Part shown: in pieces, positions 1 to 11,366 of the stretch
Position numbering within the stretch: position 1 is the stretch's first letter
Layout: every line of letters begins with the position of its first letter
Source of the DNA: Phellopilus nigrolimitatus
Lineage: Eukaryota > Basidiomycota > Agaricomycetes > Hymenochaetales > Hymenochaetaceae
Direction of reading: 5' to 3'
Assembly: GCA_021029095.1 (NCBI GenBank)
Contig: JAJOHG010000029.1
Span: 310,001 to 374,000 of the forward strand
Length of the DNA: 64,000 nucleotides
Translations under genes and position numbers: made by a program
The notes under the pieces: generated by a model
The model's database searches: none
What the model saw: only the letters and a program-made list of their open reading frames with translations
What the model was told of the DNA's origin: nothing

Positions 1-1920
1 CAGAAGCGCGGGGAAGTTTGGCGAACCAAGACCAGTGACAGGATCCCAGCCCTTCGTCGCGGGGAAGCCGTTCGTACCGCAGCCTGGATTGTCACCTAGA
101 GGCAAAACGTATTTACAAGCAAAATCAGCAAATATATATCTCCGAAAAGAAAGGAAGCGCGCACCGCTCGTGATGTCATTGAGCGCTTCCTGCCCTTTTG
201 CGGAGTACAAGAACGGGTTGAGGAAACCGAGCGGCGGCTTCTTCGCTGCGATGAGGCGGTCATTCAACAGCGCGATGACGCTCGCAAAGATTGGACTCGC
301 GCAGCTCGTTCCAGCGACGAGCTGTCCCTCTCCATTCACTGCAACCTCGACTTTCTCTCCCTGCGCAGAGATATCCGGGAATCCGCGCCCCGTACGGTTG
401 AAGAGCCCGGCGTTTGTTTTGCCGAGAGAGGCCAAGTATGACCTGGCCGAGGACGCCTGATAAGACGGCGTGCCGAAGTAATTTGAGAAGCCGCCTGAAG
501 ATAAGGTCGCTGCTACTTCATTGCTGGCTAATGTCGTCGCGCCGACGGAGGTCATAAACGGACAGCCGGACGGGAATGTTGGTACAAACGTCGAACAGCT
601 GTTAGCCTGAGAGCCTGAGACACCGCCATCGCCAGATGCGAACAGAATAGACGTGCCACGAGCGCCTAACTGCATGTACGCGTTACACAGTTGACTGACA
701 ATGCGATTAAGCATCTTGTAATTAAATTAGGAAAATAGAAACACTTACTTCGCCAGTGCTCGTGACATGGTATTCTCATTCTGGCCATACGAAGTCGAGA
801 GGACCTGTGGCGGATTGCTTTCTTTGAGCAAGAAGTTGGTAATATCGAGAAATCCATTAAGAGCGCCATCTTTGAAGTTGTCGCCAACCGAAATGAAAGT
901 CGTCGGCACACCGCTCGCTACTCCGACTGTATACTGGATGTCAAGGTTCGCCTCGACGCCAGCACTGGCCGGGTCTTGCGAATTCGAACCACCATCCAGT
1001 GTCTGGAGCTTGAACGTAGTACTCGAGGGGAGATCTGGGCGTAGAGCTTCCAGGAACAACGTCAGGTCCTCCTTATTCGCGAATTGATCAATGAAACCGG
1101 AAACGCCGAGAGTATTCGAGGACTGAGTAGCGCGCGTAGTCGGGATGCCGTACAATGCCTGAAGGCACGCAGGCGTGACTTTACTGCTGCATGACGAGGG
1201 TACGCTCTGGCCAGTAGTGAGATTTTGCGCAGTTGCTACGGAGGAAAGGGGCGAGGAAACAACAGGGAGGTCCGCGAAGGGGTTCTCGAACCTGGTTGAG
1301 CATCATTAGCAAATTGTATATACGAGGAATCGAAGGAACGTACGTGATCGTCGGGTGAACGAGGTCGAGATGACCTTGGAGCTCAGTGGGAATAGAATAC
1401 GCAAGCGTACGGACGTATTGCTTCCCCGTCTCTTTGTGCTGGAAAACGAAGAAGTCGGCGTCGAACATCTCTTTGGCTTTGCTGACAGGCACAGAAAACG
1501 CGAGCCAGTCTCCAGCGGGAGAGATGGATTTGGCCGTGACCCCATGCGATGTGAGGAAATCGTTCACAATAGAGACTGACTTGGGATCGGGCTTCACGAA
1601 TTCTTCTACCTATACCGCTCGTCAGGTTTTTATCTTTGTTGGAACAAATCTAAATAACTCACCTCTTCCTTGGTAAGGTGCTGACCATAGTGCGCACTAT
1701 CGGGAGTACTGACATCGTAGAGCGCCTTCTCGAGCCCAGCCATGTCGGTGTTATGAAGCGCCATACGCAAGTTGAGAACCTGGTCTGCAGGCGCAGCACC
1801 GGACTTGACGAAGCCATATGGCACAGTGTCGCGTTGTTCGTGCACTACGAGATCGCGGAACACCGGACTTGCCATAACGGCAATGATGAAAGACGCAAAG
1901 AGCAGGAACTTGGAGAACAT
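1..1920 (-). CDS. Sedolisin (S53) serine-carboxyl peptidase, copy 1, 3' end cut by window edge
   Basis: Secreted acid endo/tripeptidyl peptidase of the sedolisin family. The start at 1920 gives a hydrophobic leader (MFSKFLLFASFIIAV) and then an activation propeptide with the typical HNTDMAGLEKALYDVSTP stretch. Exon 1 is 1663-1920, the same 258-nt length as in copy 2. Visible catalytic pieces are the E/D pair in GVEANLDIQY, the oxyanion Asp in ASGDGG and the nucleophile Ser in GTSCASP. The C-terminal block GWDPVTGLGSPNF lies at about 20-60, so only the last few codons and the stop are off the window. The gene is paralogous to 31764-33677 and faces away from it. No frame break is visible. Extracellular location and nutritional role are inferred from the family. 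Confidence 0.9.
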
Positions 1921-1990
1921 GGCGAGAGTCGACTGCGAATTCGAGAATAGCCTGTAAGGACTGAGAAGAAAACATCGATGTAGGTCCAAG

Positions 1991-1997
1991 ATTTATA
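1991..1997 (-). promoter_or_regulatory. TATA box of sedolisin copy 1
   Basis: TATAAAT on the minus strand, about 70 nt upstream of the start at 1920. The same element lies at the same distance in sedolisin copy 2, and the flanking sequence is alignable. Confidence 0.6.
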
Positions 1998-2059
1998 CTC
2001 GAGGGAGCACTGCAGGAGCTTAGATTTGAGTATAGAATGACAGCGCGACCATGCAAGAT

Positions 2060-4300
2060 GAGTGCTTCCGGAGGTACGGGCGTATGGTCCCGAAGTAGCG
2101 GAAAGATGATTTCTAAACGCTAGACGTCTGTGGCGTTGGCAGCGCATCAACAAGATATCAGGCCGACGAATCGCATATGCATACGGTACGCAAGATGGAG
2201 GGAAACCTGTATTAACTTCAGAGATCCGAGTCTTTGAGTTTCGTGAGGCAAAAACCAAGGAAATGCTGTATCCGAATCGCCGAGCACAAAATACATAATA
2301 TTGACAAGTAGACCAAGAGCAAGCATCAGTTCGAAAACCTCCTGTCGTCTATTGGTAGATTGGCAGGGTTCGAGTTCAGTTCAGGCTGGATGCTTTGATC
2401 TAGGACAATTGACGAAGAAACGGGCTTGTAGACATAAGTCCTGTAGAGACAATCGAAGTCACATTTCAGTCACAAAGGCAAGAATAGGTCCATTTACTTC
2501 TTGCAATCCCTGTTAGCTGGCGGTGCGAATGGTCGTGTTAGCAGAAATAAGTCGTGTTTCATGACGAGTGATGATCGAGTTGTGTTCGGCATGTTTGACA
2601 CGACGCAAAGCTGTCTTCGCCTCAGCTATGCCATGGTAGAATATGTACCATTGTATTCGATGATTACATTCTCTCAATCACTGCGCGACCATATGGATTT
2701 CGACGTTCTTCCCTTTGTCATGGTTTCCAGTCGGTGGCTAATTGAAAGGTCACGATGGAACTCAAGAAATGCACCTTCGACTCAAGATATCACTCACAAG
2801 TTGTACGATATTCAATCTCAGCCAACTATCCCGTCTTCCGTGGAGATTTTCATCGAGCCTGCGCACGAGCAGCAATACCGAGAAAAAGCGACAACAACAC
2901 TCCTAGCGTTCGATCATCTATTTTGGCCCACTCGATGCTCGAGCCGAGCACCAAAACTCAATGTGTCCATTTTGTGACAACAGTAAATAGAAGGGAATGA
3001 AAATGAGCATACACATACGAGAATAGATGGGCAGATTCTGACTCACGTCGAGTCAAGCCCAGCAAAGCGTAACGCCTTCAAACGTGGTGCGCTGGCAAAC
3101 GTGACACATCTAAACGAGAACCATGTGACCGGATGTTAAAGATAGACCTAACCGTCTGTATCATACTCCGGCTGGTTTGATATACAAAGTGGCCACGAGG
3201 AATGTTCTATGTGCAGACCGGCGAGATGGAAGGCGCGCTGCACCGACCGTAAGGTCCGAGAGCCTCGTGAGTCCGTGAAGCTCGGCGATACCGTTTGCAA
3301 TGTACCGCGCACGAGACGCAGAAGTTTAACTCTTAGACTAAAAGTAAGCACCCCTCGCAAGCAACGCAGGAATTGCACTGGTAAGAAATGGGTTTGAGCT
3401 AAACCCCTTAAACTAGCACAAGATATGAGGAGATGATCTGACGGGCATGAATTTTGCAGTGACACTTGTGGTCTCGAGAATTGATCCATTTATTTCGGGA
3501 CCCTACTTCAGTGGCAATGTGGATGGTTAGGTTAAGTGTTGTGTAAGTAAACTTTCATGATGAGAAGTGACTAATGACCGGCTTGTGTCCTGTTCTCGGA
3601 TTCTCATGTCTCTGGGTCTACACACCTGTTCTGCTTTCCGCAAATTTCCGACTTCGGGCTGATTCGAGTCATCATCATGGTGAAACTCAGATACTGTAGC
3701 CTCAATATAGAAGATTGCTTATAGGTTTCGAGGAAAGAAGAAGGAACGGAGGTGAGGATTTGGCGGAATTTTACATGTGGCATTTTTTAGCGGTCATGTG
3801 CCCGTTGGGCCGTTGCACGATGAGTTCAGCATGCAATTTTCTGGAGTACGGCTCGCTGCAAAGGTGAATGCCTCAAAGCATTTAAGACCATCGACCTGAA
3901 TCCTGGCAAGCCTGACATCAGAAAATGGCTTCCGAGAGCATTCTATTTTCTTTAACTTATGTTTGCGGCGGTCGACTTTCCGACTGGGTGACTCGATTGT
4001 AGGACCTGTACTATATGGCAACTAATGGTTTTTTCGCTGTATTGCTGTTCTGCTGGGGTTGCTAAGCTCGCACGTTGTGCAAAGGTCGTCTCTGCCTAGC
4101 TGTGCAACGAACAAATGCTTCTCGCGTTCCATCGTGCCAAGTAGTTGAGTATCGCGATTACGTATCTCAAGCTATCCGCATAGTCTGAAAGTATGTCAAA
4201 ACCCACTCAACATCAACTCTTCTGTACAAAGGAAGTCGAAAAAGACAGACCTTTCACAATATTTTACTGCGAAATTGAAGACCGGGATACAGATTTTTCC
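2060..4300. other. Intergenic, no supported gene
   Basis: Only short overlapping open frames on both strands. None has a recognisable domain, consistent exon structure or paralogue in the window. I see no gene here. Confidence 0.5.
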
Positions 4301-5060
4301 TAGGTATGTCATCCTATCGCCATAATCGATCGTATCTTCATGCCTGCGAACTTTTAATATGGATTCTTTGCTTTGCCTTCCAAGAAGTGAGCGTTTTAAA
4401 TCGGGGATCAGGCTTTGACAGTCTTATCAGCTGCATACCTCGAAAGGCTAATTTTATTAGCTTCTGCGGACTTCAAATGCAGACTTCAAATTATATGGAA
4501 GCGCCGACTGACTGGTGCTCCGCTAGGATAGCAGGAATCCCGCGGGACGAAATATTCCATTTCTGCTTTCTCACTCCGGGTCTCTGGTTGTTACGGCGGG
4601 CTTAGTTGAACACGATAAGGGGAAAGGCATGCCGTGCTCTTGGCGAACAAGTAGTATGAAACTTCGGAGCTGGTGGAACAAGAACACATAAGTTACCATC
4701 AACAAAAAAAAAAAAAACGGTTCGTGAGCGGTATATGATGAAACTATTTGTGGCGCGAGCAACTGATCCGAACATATAGTCGTACCTTATAGCGCAAATA
4801 GGCACCGAAGGTGTCAGCGCGCCTTACAAATACTTCTATCGACCGGGGCTCAAGCACGTTGTCTACTTTGCGTGCCAATCGAAAGTTGCAGGGGATGACC
4901 TTCCTCGTTGTGTTCTTCTTTGTATCTGTCAGAAGCATTTGTCGTATTGCTAGCTTTGCATCTGCCATCAGGGTCAGTACTGTAGGAGGGAATGCTGGTG
5001 GTCATTTGCGGGCGGATGGGCGAGCGACTCCCTTTTATTAGGGAGTGTCGGAAGGCCGAT
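4300..5060 (-). repeat. Diverged dispersed repeat, copy R1
   Basis: This region aligns with 26950-27560 (R3) and its right end with 9905-10062 (R2). On the minus strand it contains a short open frame starting MADAKLAI at 4968, and R2 has the counterpart MADTKPAI at 9978. Further in, R1 has LTDTKK where R3 has LTDKKE. It may therefore be the relic of a gene transcribed divergently from the terpene synthases. I do not recognise the product, and R3 carries in-frame stops. Each copy sits 0.7-1.0 kb upstream of a terpene synthase start, so it was probably part of an ancestral duplicated segment. Confidence 0.55.
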
Positions 5061-5737
5061 CCTGCTGCTAAAGTAAAACTCGTTTTCCACCTAAACGCAT
5101 AGGGAGGACGCCCGCGGGATTCTCATCAACGCTCCGAGTCTTATATGGCATATCATGAAGCGGTTGCTCTTGCTGCGCCCGGGATATGTCTAAAAAGACG
5201 CTTAAAGTCTACCGCAGAACGAAAACAGCGGGCGCGGACCCTACGTTTGCGAAACACAGCAAGCACATACGGGGATTGTTGCTCCTCGTGTCCGTCCCTT
5301 GCCGCTTCTCAGATGGTTTTACGACTATCGATCTACATCTCGGCCTACTTCATTCATGTTATTTCTGTGAGCACCCTATCTTTCTCAACCAATGTTTCCA
5401 CCGTATTATAAACAGTTTTCCGGCTGTTTGAGGAATGACGTACTAATAATCGGGGATTCTGTCACACATGGTGGTTATCTTTGCGGCACCGCTTCTCTGC
5501 TTGAAATTGTCTAGCTCACATCTCGCATGAAGATCTTATCCGCTCTGCACGGTGACCATTTGGTAATGGAGCCACACCGGCAGGAACGCGCTCGCGTTGT
5601 ATACGTTGGAAAAAACAAATCTCAAGTTTCCCGTTCCTTCTTATACATATATACATATAAAAGGGCTCAAACTTTTGCGACTCCAGCACAACAAATCATA
5701 TCTCCAACCTTGCCGTTCTGCTTCTACAACCATCGGA
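5061..5737 (+). promoter_or_regulatory. Intergenic and promoter region of TS1
   Basis: From about 5470 (the GCGGCACCGCTTCTCTGCT block) to the start codon, this matches the upstream regions of TS2, TS3 and the truncated copy at 10681-10990. A TATA box is at 5656-5663. The 5061-5470 part shows only weak similarity and no gene. Confidence 0.6.
5656..5663 (+). promoter_or_regulatory. TATA box of TS1
   Basis: TATAAAAG in the context CATATAAAAGGGCTCA, 75 nt upstream of the ATG. The same string at the same spacing precedes TS2 (11285-11292), TS3 (28273-28280) and the truncated copy (10885-10892). Confidence 0.75.
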
Positions 5738-6867
5738 ATGTCTTCCCAAATCACATTCAAGCTTCCAGACCTATTCGCCATGTGTAAAGCTGCGAGGATC
5801 ACGTCGTCTGTCCATCCTAGGTACAAGGAGGCAGGCGCAGAGTCCGCCGCATGGATTAGCAGCTACAAGCTCCTCGGCCCAGACACCCGTGCTTTCTTCG
5901 ACAACCTGAACACCGCGATATTCGTAGGGTGCACCTGTCCCTATGCTGGCTACGAGGAGTTGAAGATGTCTTGCGACTACCTCAACCTCATTTTCATACT
6001 GGACGAGATCACAGACGTCCAGAGCGGTGCGGATGTGCGCAAGACCATGGATATCCATTTCCGCGTTTTATCTGGCGAGCCGTGCGATGGCTCGGCCCTG
6101 TCGCGCATGTCTTTCGAGTGAGTGTTTTAATAGTACTCTTAGAGTAGCGAAGGATACCTAACGAACAAATCTCTAGCTTCAGAGCCAACTTTCTCAAGCA
6201 GTTTGGTCCGAACAACATCGATCGTTTCTTGGACCAGCACAAATCCTACGCGGGCGAGGTCATCGTCGAAGCGGACCACCGAGACAGGTCCTCTTTGCTC
6301 TGCCTTGACGATTATGTCTTGTCTCGCCGAGAGAACAGCGGCATGAAGCCTTGCTTCACTCTCATCGAATGTTGCAACCATTTTCACCTCCCTGATGAGG
6401 TTCTGAAGCACCCAACAATCAAGCGTATGCACGACGCAATGCTCGACATAGTTTGTTGGTCCAATGTATGTCCCTGTTATGTGATTATTCTGCGCTTGTC
6501 TGTGTAATTGCTTATATATTTTCAGGACGTCTACTCTTATAACGTCGAGCAAGCCAGAGATGGGGACGCGTGCTTTAATGTCATCCCTGTGATTATGAAG
6601 GACAAGGCGTATACATTACAAGAGGCGCTAGACTACGCTGGCGATCACATCCAGGCGCTCCTCTCCCAGTTCATCGTCGACAAAGCCGCCCTTCCTTCCT
6701 TTGGCACAGCCGTCGACGCCAATCTGCAGAAGTATATCCACGGATTGGAGACCTGGTTCAGCGGGGGACTGCGCTACAGTTTTACGACGCCGCGATACTT
6801 TGGAGACGACCGCGAGGAAGTCGAGAAGACACGTATTGTCAGGCTCGCGCAGAGGAATGCATTGTGA
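5738..6867 (+). CDS. Sesquiterpene synthase TS1 (intact)
   Basis: Class I terpene cyclase that ionises a prenyl diphosphate, most likely farnesyl diphosphate, with Mg2+. There are three exons: 5738-6117, 6177-6465 and 6526-6867, with introns of 59 and 60 nt. They sum in frame to 336 aa, usual for basidiomycete sesquiterpene synthases. The acidic motif is DEITD at residues 89-93. The NSE motif is N223-D-V-Y-S227-Y-N-V-E231, with N223 being the last codon of exon 2. The RY pair is R313-Y314 in TTPRYFG. The start is supported by identical placement in TS2 and TS3. No N-terminal targeting signal is seen, so it is probably cytosolic. The product cannot be told from sequence. The neighbouring P450 and NmrA-like reductase are plausible tailoring enzymes. 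Confidence 0.93.
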
Positions 6868-7749
6868 TTAGTGTCCGATGTTTTTTGGTTCCCAGTTCTA
6901 TAATCTTGCGTTTGTTTCGGGTGTGACATGTCCTAGATTTACTATAGCGAGCGGTATGGCTTGACAATTGTACAGTCAGATTTGTTTCATATGGCTTGCT
7001 CAGCAGAACGAGGAGCAAGAAAGCACATGAATGATATAGTCTATATAGAGCCAGGCTATGCCCCGAGAGCTAATGAGCACTACGTGTTTTGTTTTTCTCT
7101 CTGATGCAAGTTACGGTTCCTGTTTTATTTATTTTATTTTATTTTATTTATTTGTTTTCCAGCATGTCCCTTCTTATATATCTTATTTCGTAGACAACTC
7201 CGCCGCAGGCGCCTTATAATGCGGTCCGTTGGCTTGAAAGCAGCATGCTTTAGCACTGATGAGGAACTCCGCTCCCTGTTCAGCTGTAAAAACACCTGGT
7301 GGTGTCCCTCGCGGTCTAGTAAGGGAAGAAGGACGTCCGGGTGAACTTCCTTAGGTGCGCAACGCATTATGCATCTGCACCATCTCTGGTTTTTCTCTTT
7401 TTCTTTTTTCCGACGCCTTCTTGTTTGATAGGTACATGCAAACGCACCTGACAGGCGATGCTCGAACAGGACGAGGCGCTCAACGTCCGCAGAGTAAATC
7501 CGTAAAACGTATGCCATTGCACTGATCTGATCTGTCGGTCTGTCGGTTTGGTTTCACCATGACGCCGATGGGATGCGTCTCTCGACTGCCTCTCGCAGAG
7601 TATGTTGTACACGAGCGCTCATGAATTCGTTCGTGTCTTCGTCTGCAGCTGGACGGACCGGAAAATGTGATCGTACGTCATGGCCCCTTTCTCCTCCTCC
7701 TAGCTGGCGAGACGACTGAAATCTGTGTGTGTGTGAATGTGTGAATTAG
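6868..7749. other. TS1 3' flank and gene-free stretch
   Basis: 6868-7090 is the TS1 3' flank; a diverged copy of it lies at 12533-12790 behind TS2. An A/T-rich run of TTTTA-type units lies at about 7121-7156. I see no gene in the rest. Confidence 0.5.
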
Positions 7750-7836
7750 GGTGTGGTCGTCTTCCTGAGCAGCGACGCCGTGCGGTTCATCACCGGCGCC
7801 AAGCTCCTCGTCGATAGCGGCTACTGCCTCAAGTAA
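7750..7836 (+). pseudogene. C-terminal exon relic of a short-chain dehydrogenase
   Basis: After an AG acceptor (TTAG ending at 7749) the frame reads 28 codons ending in TAA. It contains VVVFLSSDAVRFITG, AKLLVDS and GYCLK, the hallmark C-terminal end of classical SDRs (FLASDxARFITGxxLxVDGG). No upstream SDR exon is found, so this is an isolated gene fragment. It is not closely related to the three SDRs at 44-61 kb, which end in GGQTAW or GGHHAW. Confidence 0.6.
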
Positions 7837-8099
7837 GGCCTTCGACTGTCTTGTTGTCTTTAGAGAATCGACGGTCTCTTGCAATTCTTTCTATTTAACG
7901 TATGGTCTCGGAGAACGAACAGCAGCACATTTGTTTTGCTCATTTCTATTTTGTGGCATAGATTGATTTGCAAAGCTTCCGTGGACGTTATGTGTATTCG
8001 CGGCACCTTGCTTTCTTGCTTGCTGTAGCAATTCTTAGTGACCTAGTGTACAACGGACATTCATACACGTGGCAGGCATAATTATTATTCTATCAGAGA

Positions 8100-8910
8100 T
8101 CACAGCTTCATTGCAGAACACGCACGCACAAAACAGTTCTCGGCTTCAAAAGCGGCGGCCTCCGCTTGGGTCTCCGCGTCGGTGAACGGAACGTACTGCA
8201 CAATGCACGATCAGCCTCAGACCGCGGCGAACTAATTCCGCGAAAACAGAACTCACCATGACGCCGAGGGGCGGCATCTCGTCACGCACCTGTCCGCATC
8301 CTTGTCGACCCACATAATTGTCAAGGCGCCAGTCCCAACGGGCACGAACATGTGCCCGGGCATCTTCAGCTGCGCCACGAACGCGGTGGGCACCGCGGGC
8401 GTGACCGTGCCGACGTGGACAGTGTCGTACGGCGCGCCCGTCGCCCGCGACGATCTCAATGTGCCCCGTGGCGAGAGCGGGCTCGAGCCCGTCCATGCGC
8501 AGGATGGCGAGCGACTGTGCGGAGAGCGGCGTCATGTGCTCAATGTCGACGCTGCCCGCCACGCCGCTGCCGAGGTGGTGGAAGAGCACGCAGGTGCAGC
8601 CTAACCCGCTCCCCGCATAGAGCACGGATGCGCCCGGCACGAGAAAGGGGAGGAGGTGCTTTGCTGCTTCACCATGCGTGGGGTGGAGATAGTCACGTTG
8701 CACAGATCCCCTAGCGCAGCCATCTCTCTCAGGAAGCACGGTCACAAAAAAAAGCAAGCGGGTCGGTCTGCTGACTGGGGCGCGTCGACGCACGCGTCGC
8801 GTGTGTCGGGCACGTAGTTCGCACGGTCATCCTTATTGAAGGCTGCCGCGAGACGCGCGTCGACAGGGATGAGCCCTGCGCCGCGCATGTTCTGGATGAG
8901 CTACTCGTTA
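8100..8910 (-). pseudogene. Protein-L-isoaspartate O-methyltransferase pseudogene
   Basis: Minus-strand pieces follow family order: an N-terminal ELIQNMRGAGLIP block (with an in-frame stop beside it), AAKHLLPFLVPGASVLYAG (the SAM-binding motif region, with AGSGLG where GSGSG is expected), IEIVAGDGR, then GAPYDTVHVG in another frame, QLKMPGHMFVPVG, and a C-terminal YVPFTDAETQ with a stop at 8100. At least one frameshift separates GDGR from APYDTVHVG, and roughly eight family residues are missing there. It was a repair methyltransferase (PCMT) gene and is now broken. It sits among other gene fragments. Confidence 0.7.
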
Positions 8911-8949
8911 CCCGGCCTATGACGTATGACTCGGCACAATTCGAGAAAA

Positions 8950-9500
8950 TAACTTACTTATTCATCCAACATAACAAGCAGCCGTACCTTCGCTACGTAG
9001 ACGCAGCCCACACCGCTCCAAGAGATGGCCAGCTCGCAGATGCGCTCCGTCTCGAGCCCAGTCGAGCGGCAATACTTTCGTGCGGTGCAAGCGAGAGCGA
9101 CTGTGGGCTGTTGACCACGACAATACGCACGTTCGTCTGCGCAGCAACGTTGTCGAGGCGAGCGTGTACTTCCGGCTTGACGGCGGGGCTCGTCGACGGG
9201 AGGTCAAGAATCTCGAACGGGTCAGCCGGATGGAGGCCCGGTGCTAAGTAAGACAAGAGCTGGCTTAAGCAGCTGAAGAAGTGAACAACTTAAACAGCAG
9301 AATGACAGACCTGCTTAGGGCACGCTTGCGAAGAATCATGCCGCACCCCGCCATGACCTGCTGATAAGAGCCAGACAGATGGAAGTTCCAGTCCTTGCCG
9401 TGTGTAGCTTTGGCGGAAGAAACAAGGCAGCCGTACGCCTGCATCGTCGACAGAGCTACTTTTGAGACCTCGTCTGCGTCCGCAGCAAAATTGCTGGCAG
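8950..9500 (-). pseudogene. Unidentified coding relic
   Basis: Two coherent minus-strand stretches lie in different frames. One (about 9500-9290) contains ADADEVSKVALSTMQAYGC and WNFHLSGSYQQVMAGCG. The other (9256-8995) contains PGLHPADPFEILDLPSTSP and HARLDNVAAQTNVRIVVVN. Composition and GC content are protein-like and unlike the AT-rich spacers, but no family is recognised. The frame changes and stops suggest exons of a decayed gene rather than a working one. It could be one gene or two. Confidence 0.4.
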
Positions 9501-9905
9501 CCTGGGGTCATTCGCGAGTGAGTTCTCCGCCGAGGCGTACATAATTGCGTAGTCGAGAGCAGAGTGTGGTACGGGCGCACGCTGCCGTGCAGCGGCGCCG
9601 GCGAAACCTTCGGCTCGCTTGTGGGGTGCCCGGCCGCATCCTACGCGCCCGCGACGGTGCCCGCGCCGCTGTAGCCCGAGAGCCCGAAGACGGTCGGCCA
9701 GGCGCCAGGCGGTACGAGCCCAGCCTTGACGAGAGGCCCGAGGAACGGTTCGCCGCACCGTTCGGGAGCGCCATCATCCACGCGTTGATTTCCCCGGCTT
9801 CCTCCAACTGCTGTACGTCCGCCGCGGACTGGTTCGAGTGCTCCAAGCGGCGCTTCGTGTACGAGCGCGCGTCCGGTGTAGCCCCAGCTGTGGCGGCGTA
9901 GCCGC
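9500..9905 (-). pseudogene. N-acetyl-gamma-glutamyl-phosphate reductase fragment (ARG5,6-like)
   Basis: One minus-strand block reads SYTKRRLEHSNQS, DVQQLEEAGEINAW and MMALPNGA. This resembles the part of AGPR before its catalytic Cys. The next block, in another frame, reads WPTVFGLSGYSGAGT, the well-conserved AGPR GYSGAGT motif, followed by a stop and by KVSPAPLHG and VRPY. The catalytic NPGCY region between the blocks is missing. It is therefore an internally deleted, frameshifted remnant of an arginine-biosynthesis gene. Assignment rests on remembered family motifs. Confidence 0.6.
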
Positions 9906-10062
9906 GAGATAACTGGTGTCGTCGTGCTTCTTTGTGTCTGTCAAGAGCACTCATTATTGCTGGCTTAGTATCTGCCATCAGGATCAGTACTGTGGGAGGG
10001 AATGCCGGTGGTCATATCCGCACTGTGCGGGCGGTATACCAGGAGTTTCGGAAGGCCATACA
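9905..10062 (-). repeat. Diverged dispersed repeat, copy R2
   Basis: Aligns with the right end of R1 (4900-5055): shared CATCAGGRTCAGTACTGT and GGTGGTCAT strings and the minus-strand start MADTKPAI. It abuts the AGPR fragment directly, so the 9905 junction is a rearrangement breakpoint. Confidence 0.55.
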
Positions 10063-10680
10063 TTTCCCTGCCAGTTACGTCATATCGCATAAGAATTATG
10101 AATTATTAAAGTGTGAGAAGCCGAATAAAGTAGGGCGCTAAACCCATACTTGGCACCACCTGAGCGCTTACGTACATGTACATACATATACATGTATTAT
10201 TTATTTATTACTAAACAATTGTACTCTGACCCTAAGCTAATGCTACCAGTACATGTACATACAGTTATGGTTTGACCGAAGACCGAGCGAAAAGGTGTTG
10301 GAATTTCTGCGAACCCTCAAAAACTGTTTCGGGGTAACGGACAAATCGGGCAGATTAGTAAGCAGTAGCATACGTATCTTGCGTTTGCCCACGGCCCACT
10401 ACCGCCAACGGGTCAAACGGACTCCTCTGTGCACAACTGCTGGCGACCTCGCCCCTCGTATTTCAACAAAAGGTCATACGAAACGCTAAATGAGCATTCA
10501 GACGCTGGATCCGGGCTTCTAATGATGCATTATGTAGGCAAAAACTCGTCAAAATGTGCCAAAAGTCTATGCATTATGCGATATGCATCATACAGCCGAA
10601 TTACCCGTGTTTACACATCTTGCAGCGCCTTGCACATGCCAAATAAGACATCAAGTAAAATTACGTTTTGCTGATGCTGA
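10063..10680. other. AT-rich spacer
   Basis: No gene seen. Around 10168-10260 it carries repeated ACATGTACATACA palindromic strings. Similarity to the terpene synthase promoters starts again at 10681. Confidence 0.4.
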
Positions 10681-10990
10681 GGATCCTGTACCATATGCCA
10701 ACACTACGATGTGCATACGACACCGCTTCTCTGCTGGGAGCTGTCGATCTCAACATCGAGTATGAAGAACTTATCCGCTCAGCACGGGAACACATTCGGT
10801 AAAGGAACAACACCTGCAGGAACGCGCTCGCACTGTATGCGTCGGAAAGGAGTTATCTGCGAGTTCCCACTTTCTTCTCATACATATAAAAGGGCTCAGA
10901 CTTTTGTGACTTCAGCCCAACAAATCATATCTCCAACCTTGCCATTCTGTTTCTACAACCATCGACATGACTTCCCCAATCACATTCAAT
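10681..10990 (+). pseudogene. Truncated terpene synthase 5' end (promoter plus first codons)
   Basis: Runs from GGATCCTGTACCATATGCC through a TATA box (10885-10892), the 5' leader and an ATG at 10968. After MTSPITF the coding sequence stops abruptly at about 10990, where the TS2/TS3-type module begins with TAAAGTAT. It is collinear with 11087-11390, so the promoter region is present twice in tandem, about 406 nt apart. Together with 12533-12790 it forms the two ends of an interrupted gene. Confidence 0.75.
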
Positions 10991-11284
10991 AAAGTATCCT
11001 ATACCACTCAGCTAATGTTTTCGCCGTATCTAGGTCCGGCTTTCCGGTTTTTTTTTAGCAGTGAGATGCTAATTTTGAGCCGTTGAGGATCCTGCACCAT
11101 ATGCCAAGTATGTGCTTGCGGCACCGCTTCTCTGCTGGAAGTTGTCTAGCTCACATCTTGTATGAAGAACTTATCCGCGCTGCACGGAAACACATTTGGT
11201 AAAGGAGCCACACCGGCAGGAACGCGCTCGCGTTGTATGCGTTGGGAAGCAGTTATTTTCGAGTGCCCCCTTCCTTCTCATACA

Positions 11285-11292
11285 TATAAAAG
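11285..11292 (+). promoter_or_regulatory. TATA box of TS2
   Basis: TATAAAAG, 75 nt before the ATG at 11367, as in TS1 and TS3. Confidence 0.7.
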
Positions 11293-11366
11293 GGCTCAGA
11301 CTTTTGCGACTCTAGCACAACAAATCATATCTCCAACCTTGCCATTCTGATTCTACAACCATCGAC

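Noticed and set aside
4703..4716. A-rich run as a retrotransposon tail
   Set aside because: No reverse transcriptase or target duplication nearby; similar homopolymers occur elsewhere (27267, 17338).
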